Origin: an uncultured Ignavibacteriota bacterium
Lineage (GTDB): Bacteria; Bacteroidota; Ignavibacteria; Palsa-1295
Assembly (NCBI GenBank): GCA_903900335.1
Contig: CAIUMP010000060.1
Coordinates: 62,001 to 126,000 of the forward strand
Direction of reading: 5' to 3'
DNA length: 64,000 nucleotides
Shown here: one piece after another, positions 58,999-64,000 of the stretch
How the letters are laid out: the number at the start of each line of letters is the position of its first letter
How positions within the stretch are numbered: the first letter of the stretch is position 1
Translations under genes and position numbers: made by a program
Notes under the pieces: generated by a model
What the model was told of the DNA's origin: nothing
What the model saw: only the letters and a program-made list of their open reading frames with translations
Database searches by the model: none

Positions 58999-61098
58999 TT
59001 ACGCTGACACGCCGGCCTTACCCTTCGCCATCTCGACGATCGACTCCTGCACGGAGCGCGGAGCTTCCTCGTAACGGGCGAATTGCATCGAGTAGATAGC
59101 ACGGCCCTGCGACATCGAGCGGAGCACGGTCGCGTATCCGAACATTTCGGACAGCGGCACACTCGCCTTGATGACCTGTGCATCGGAGCGGGCGGTCATG
59201 CCTTCGATCTTACCGCGACGCGACGAGAGATCGCCCATCACATCACCCATGTAATCTTCCGGCGTCACAACCTCGACCTCCATGATCGGCTCAAGGATCA
59301 CTGGATTTGCCTTGCGTGCTGCATCCTTGAAGGCCATCGAACCGGCGATCTTAAAGGCCATTTCGTTCGAGTCAACATCGTGGAAGGAGCCGTCGAACAG
59401 ACGAACCTTGATGTCCTCGACTGGATACCCAGCGAGAATACCATTCTTCATTGCTTCGACAATACCCGCAGATACCGGCTGAATATACTCCTTCGGAATA
59501 ACACCACCAACGATGGCATTCTCGAACTCGTAGCCCTTGCCTGGCTCGTTCGGCTCGACATCGATCCAAACGTGACCGAACTGTCCGCGACCACCCGACT
59601 GGCGGATGAAGCGGCCTTCCTGGGTGACCTTCTTGCGGATCGTCTCCTTGTATGCAACCTGCGGCTTACCGACGTTCGCCTCGACGCGGAACTCGCGTTT
59701 CATGCGATCGACGAGAATCTCAAGATGCAACTCGCCCATTCCAGAAAGGATAACCTGGCCGGTCTCCTCATCGGTACGAACGCGGAATGTCGGATCCTCA
59801 TCGGCAAGCTTTTGCAATGCCTCGGACATCTTCTCCGAATCGGCCTTCGTCTTCGGCTCAACAGCGAGCGAGATAACCGGCTCTGGGAAGATCATCCGCT
59901 CTAAGACGATCGGATCGTCCTCATCGCAGAGTGTATCGCCTGTGCGGGTCTGCTTGAGACCAACGGCGGCGCAGATGTCGCCGGTAAATGCCTCTTCAAT
60001 ATCTTCACGGTGGTTCGCGTGCATACGAAGGATACGACCAATGCGCTCCTTACGACCACTCACTGAGTTCAGCACATACGAACCGGCCTTCAACGTGCCG
60101 GAATAAACACGGAAGAATGTCAGCTTACCGACATACGGATCGGTCATGATCTTGAACGCGATCGAAGCGAACTTCTCCGTATCGAGCGGCTCGCGCTTGA
60201 TGTGATCGGTCAAGTTCAGGTGATGACCTTCGATAGCACCGACGTCCACCGGGCTTGGAAGATAATCAACGACGGCATCGAGCAGGTTCTGCACGCCCTT
60301 GTTCTTAAAGGCCGAACCGCAAAGAACTGGAATGATCTTCGACTCGGTAACGGCAACGCGTAACACGCGCATCACTTCCTCGGTCGTGATCTCTTCGCCC
60401 TCAAGATACTTGATAAGAAGCGAATCATCAACTTCGGCAACGGACTCGAACAGCTTGGTGCGCCATTCTTTGGCATACTCCTTCAAGTTATCCGGAATCT
60501 CAACGATATTGAACGTCGAGCCGAGCGAACCATCATTGGCGTACATGATCGCCTTGTTCGTGACAAGGTCAATAACGCCAGCGAACAACTCGCCTTCACC
60601 AACAGGAAGATTGATCGGAATCGGGTTCGCATAGAGGCGCTCGCGAATCATCTTCACCACGTTGAAGAAGTCCGCTCCGGTGCGGTCCATCTTGTTGACG
60701 AACGCGATACGCGGAACCTCATACTTATTGGCCTGACGCCACACCGTCTCGGACTGCGGCTCTACACCACCGACGGCGCAGAACAGAGCAACGGCACCAT
60801 CGAGCACACGCAGCGAACGCTCCACCTCAACGGTGAAGTCTACGTGACCAGGGGTGTCGATGATATTGATCTGGTTATCGCGCCATACACACGCGGTAGC
60901 AGCGGAGGTAATGGTGATACCACGCTCTTTCTCCTGCTCCATCCAGTCCATGGTCGCGCCGCCGTCATGGACTTCGCCCATGCGGTGAACGACGCCGGTG
61001 TAAAAGAGGATACGCTCGGTCGTCGTCGTTTTTCCGGCGTCAATATGCGCCATGATACCGATATTGCGCGTCCTCGCCAATGGATACTTGCGTGGCAT
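58999..61098 (-). CDS. fusA: Elongation factor G
   Basis: [35 protein letters not shown]...[23 protein letters not shown]. Confidence 0.98.
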   Translation of the reverse strand: MPRKYPLARTRNIGIMAHIDAGKTTTTERILFYTGVVHRMGEVHDGGATMDWMEQEKERGITITSAATACVWRDNQINIIDTPGHVDFTVEVERSLRVLDGAVALFCAVGGVEPQSETVWRQANKYEVPRIAFVNKMDRTGADFFNVVKMIRERLYANPIPINLPVGEGELFAGVIDLVTNKAIMYANDGSLGSTFNIVEIPDNLKEYAKEWRTKLFESVAEVDDSLLIKYLEGEEITTEEVMRVLRVAVTESKIIPVLCGSAFKNKGVQNLLDAVVDYLPSPVDVGAIEGHHLNLTDHIKREPLDTEKFASIAFKIMTDPYVGKLTFFRVYSGTLKAGSYVLNSVSGRKERIGRILRMHANHREDIEEAFTGDICAAVGLKQTRTGDTLCDEDDPIVLERMIFPEPVISLAVEPKTKADSEKMSEALQKLADEDPTFRVRTDEETGQVILSGMGELHLEILVDRMKREFRVEANVGKPQVAYKETIRKKVTQEGRFIRQSGGRGQFGHVWIDVEPNEPGKGYEFENAIVGGVIPKEYIQPVSAGIVEAMKNGILAGYPVEDIKVRLFDGSFHDVDSNEMAFKIAGSMAFKDAARKANPVILEPIMEVEVVTPEDYMGDVMGDLSSRRGKIEGMTARSDAQVIKASVPLSEMFGYATVLRSMSQGRAIYSMQFARYEEAPRSVQESIVEMAKGKAGVSA

Positions 61099-61460
61099 AA
61101 AACTTCCCTTTGCTAAATCTATCTGTTAATAAATGACCGGATAAGTGGGGGAAATGATGAATTATGAGTGATGAATTATGAAAGCAGATGCCGCAGCTTC
61201 CACTTTTCATCATTCATCATTACAACATTCATACTTTCCCCGAAGGCGCGCCCTTAACCGAAAGTGCCTCCCCTTAGTTCTGAATTCCACAATTTGCCCG
61301 CCGACGGCCAAGCAAATGACAATGCCTTAACATACCAGCACTCCGAATGAAAGCATTGCGGCCCAGGTGCTTTCCTAAGGAAATGTCCGGCTTGCAGCGC
61401 CGGCCTAAGCTCAATCCCCCTTCCCACAAATCCTTCCCATTCCACCAATCCCAGTTCAGA

Positions 61461-61724
61461 CTACTCCTGCACGATGATCCTCCCCCGCTGCACACACGGC
61501 TCCTGAATCAGCACGAGGAAATACTCACCATTCGGCAAACGCGGCAGATCGAGACTAAAGCTCTCCAGCGCGCCCGTCGTCGGGCGCCGCTCCTGAAATA
61601 CCTGACGCCCCATCACATCGTAAAGCTGAAATTTCACCTCCCGAGACACGACCGCGAAAGTGGGGCGTGTAGTGGCAGGAAAGAGAAAAGCCCACTCGCA
61701 AAATTCGAGTGGACTTTCTTGGTG
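61461..61724 (-). pseudogene. Orphan T9SS C-terminal sorting-domain fragment
   Basis: Open frame after TAA at 61725-61727; REVKFQLYDVMGRQVFQERRPTTGALESFSLDLPRLPNGEYFLVLIQEPCVQRGRIIVQE with no passenger domain. Confidence 0.6.
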
Positions 61725-61743
61725 TTAGCAATTCCTGTGATGG

Positions 61744-63279
61744 CTACCGCTGTATTAGCAGATTTAAATAGGATACCCTATTGGCAACCCTCACGCAGCA
61801 GACGTAATGACCGGGAGCAAGTGATTGCGTGCCGAGCAAGATAGACCGTGGCCCTGACTGCTCAATGCCCGTAGAGACCTCGCGAACTGCCTTGCCGAGG
61901 GCGTCGTAGATTACAACTTGCACAAAGCAGGGTGTCTTTACCACGTAGGATAGGGTCATGTCTCCACTCGACGGGTTCGGATAGACCTCTGGACTTGGTG
62001 GCTCTGGTTCTGATGGCTGTCCGGGTAATACTCCAAGCTGATCCGGGCAATAAAGTTTCTTGAACATGCATGCGTCGTCGCGTTGGATCGTCTGGGGTTG
62101 ATTGAAAACCCCAATCCCTTGTTTGGACATGAGCATGGGATGATCCAGATGGTCAGGGCAAGCAGTTTGATTGTTGATACATTCAGAACTGTCGCTTGCA
62201 AGACGCTCGGGATGATTCAGGCCAAGAAAATGTCCGATTTCGTGTGCAACCACCTGACGAAAGGTATAGTCCGAATACCCAGTGTAAACATTACCGACTG
62301 GTGTCGAGGTGCCAGTGAAAAAGCCCCGCAAGGGTGCAGTCGGATGAAGTACGTAATCATTGTTGATCACCACTTTATCTGCAGAGTTGTTATAGAGGAA
62401 GTTGTTCGTCGTGTTATAGATGATGTTCCTGTAATTAGTATCAGGGCAGCGAATTCCGTCCTGGCAATAAGTACCTGCACCGTTAGTGTAACCGAGTCCA
62501 AAGTTCAAGGGGTGACCTGGCGAGGCTACGTAAGTTCCTGGCCAGTTATTGAGGTTATTGTCAGGCTTAATCTGAATGCAGCAACCTGGATCGCCCTGAA
62601 AGCCACACAGCGCCAGCCAAGCATTCAGTCCATCCTGAGCGTCTGTGTGTGCTTGATCGTTGTTCCAGACTTGGTAGTAGGTGACATCGGTACCGTTGGC
62701 ATGATCCTGAACCTCTTGGAGGTAGAGGACATAGTCCGCATCGTATCTTTCCTGATATCCCTGATCTTGCCCTCAAAGGAATTGGATGTACTGCCGATCA
62801 CCCTCGGTTGGGTACAGGGAATGATCGTTTGTATCAGGTTCAATCAACGGATCGCCGCTCATAAAATTCGTGCTGTCGGATACCCATTGGTCATGTGCGA
62901 GTTGCCACTGGTAATGTGAATCCCAGGCGTCCGCGATGTACGGCCCTGGATTGATATCGTCCCTAAAATAAATGGATCTATCGGATTTATCTGGGGGCGT
63001 AGGTGGACCTGGCACTGCTTCCGTCGGTTGAACTTGCAGGCTCGCGTCAACAGGGATAACGTTGACGCAACCGGGCATGTGTGTTTTTGCTGGTGTCAAA
63101 CCTATTTCGAGATTGGGATGAATGGAGCACTTCACTATTATGTGAGGCGAGGTGAGACCTTCGCAGAACCAATAGGGGAATGCTTCTGAGTCACAAGGTA
63201 TCGGACAATGGATTTGTGCAATCAAATCCATCGGCGACGCAATCAAGATTAGAAATAGGAAAAATAGTATCCTTTTCAT
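61744..63279 (-). pseudogene. Secreted matrixin-like zinc metalloprotease with T9SS CTD, interrupted by one in-frame TGA
   Basis: Signal peptide MKRILFFLFLILIASPMDLIAQ; HEIGHFLGLNH zincin motif; CTD EVYPNPSSGDMTL...; TGA at 62773-62775 with both sides in the same frame. Confidence 0.8.
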
Positions 63280-63302
63280 TGTGTTTCCTCTTGCTTATGC
63301 GC

Positions 63303-64000
63303 CTATGGGTTGACAATGGCGCTAATTCGGGCGCGAAGCCGAGTCTTCCACTCGGTAACGGTCAGATTCGTCCCGCCGAGTCCAAAATCGTCGTAGGGAT
63401 CGACCACTTTTCCATTCTTGACCCGATACATCGCGGCGCTATTCCCGAAAACTCCCCAGTAAGGCTGAACCGTAAAATAGGCATTAGCAGTATCGTTTCC
63501 GACACCAGCTAAGCGCAGAAATACAATGTATTCGCCTCCGGGTTTGATCCACGATCCTGAAGAATCGATTAGGAAATCACCCGGTCCTGGGGCATCATCA
63601 AACAGACCTTTTTGCCATTGCCGCGAATACTCAAAACGAATACAAGTACCAAGGGAAGCTGCCGTCACATTCGCTTCTACAATGAACGGTGTGGTGGTTT
63701 GAGGCGATTCTTTGGATCCTTTTCGCGATGGAATCATCATGGGGCACGAAGGGACTCGTTGGCCTTTTATTTCGTCCTGAATTGTTGCCGTAACGAGAAC
63801 CATATCCGTAATACCTTTCCCGGGCGGATATAACTTTACAGAGGTGTCCGTCACGGACACGTCGGAGATGATGTCGCAAGCCAAAAGAAATCCGGTTCTG
63901 CCCGTGTCACCGAATATCCCTCCAATGTGGTTCTGAATTGAGCCTCTCTCTTGATCCGGATCAGCCTTGTAATTCCAGCGATATGGATGCTCTCCTGCTC
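63303..64000 (-). CDS. Hypothetical secreted protein, 5' end beyond window
   Basis: Frame stays open to right edge (...HPYRWNYKADPDQERGSIQNHIGGIFGDTGRTGFLLACDIISDVSV...). Confidence 0.55.
   Translation of the reverse strand, partial: AGEHPYRWNYKADPDQERGSIQNHIGGIFGDTGRTGFLLACDIISDVSVTDTSVKLYPPGKGITDMVLVTATIQDEIKGQRVPSCPMMIPSRKGSKESPQTTTPFIVEANVTAASLGTCIRFEYSRQWQKGLFDDAPGPGDFLIDSSGSWIKPGGEYIVFLRLAGVGNDTANAYFTVQPYWGVFGNSAAMYRVKNGKVVDPYDDFGLGGTNLTVTEWKTRLRARISAIVNP

Noticed and set aside
59083-59904. 273-aa ORF antisense to fusA
   Set aside because: Shadow ORF of EF-G coding strand
62773-62775. Genome-wide TGA reassignment or selenocysteine
   Set aside because: TGA serves as the normal stop in era (2636-2638); no obvious SECIS-like structure was recognised after the TGA
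62083-62919. 278-aa plus-strand ORF across the protease
   Set aside because: The minus strand encodes a coherent signal peptide/zincin/CTD protein apart from one TGA

Overview
The window carries a bacterial chromosome segment, most likely Bacteroidota/Chlorobi/Kapabacteria-like. That placement is inferred from type IX secretion (T9SS) genes and C-terminal sorting domains. About half of the window (30.4-61.1 kb, minus strand) is the ribosomal-protein superoperon: fusA, tuf, rpsJ-rplC-rplD-rplW-rplB-rpsS-rplV-rpsC-rplP-rpmC-rpsQ-rplN-rplX-rplE-rpsN-rpsH-rplF-rplR-rpsE-rpmD, rplO-secY-map, infA-rpmJ-rpsM-rpsK-rpsD-rpoA-rplQ. Three accessory blocks interrupt it: a polysaccharide polymerase/Wzz pair between fusA and tuf; an R-M-like nuclease-methyltransferase plus NTF2-like gene and a palindrome-rich repeat cluster between rpmD and rplO; and two tail-to-tail acyltransferases between map and infA. 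The left half holds fabI, a DUF1015 gene, era, a PorU/PorV T9SS operon, secA, a TIR-TolB-TPR protein, a flavin amine-oxidase-like protein with a ~290-residue RGG/GYQ prion-like tail, mscS, dapB-dapA, a T9SS cargo protein, a NYN-domain gene and an ABC ATPase. The most interesting signals are (1) the RGG/prion-like tail on a flavoenzyme, with a second RGG tail on ribosomal protein uS3; (2) a 49-nt element present twice in opposite orientation (46/49 identical), one copy directly upstream of rplO at the edge of the superoperon insertion; (3) the R-M gene inside the spc operon, which has a frameshift at a G4 run and an in-frame palindromic repeat within its CDS; and (4) a secreted matrixin-like metalloprotease split by one in-frame TGA. 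No rRNA, tRNA or CRISPR was recognised.
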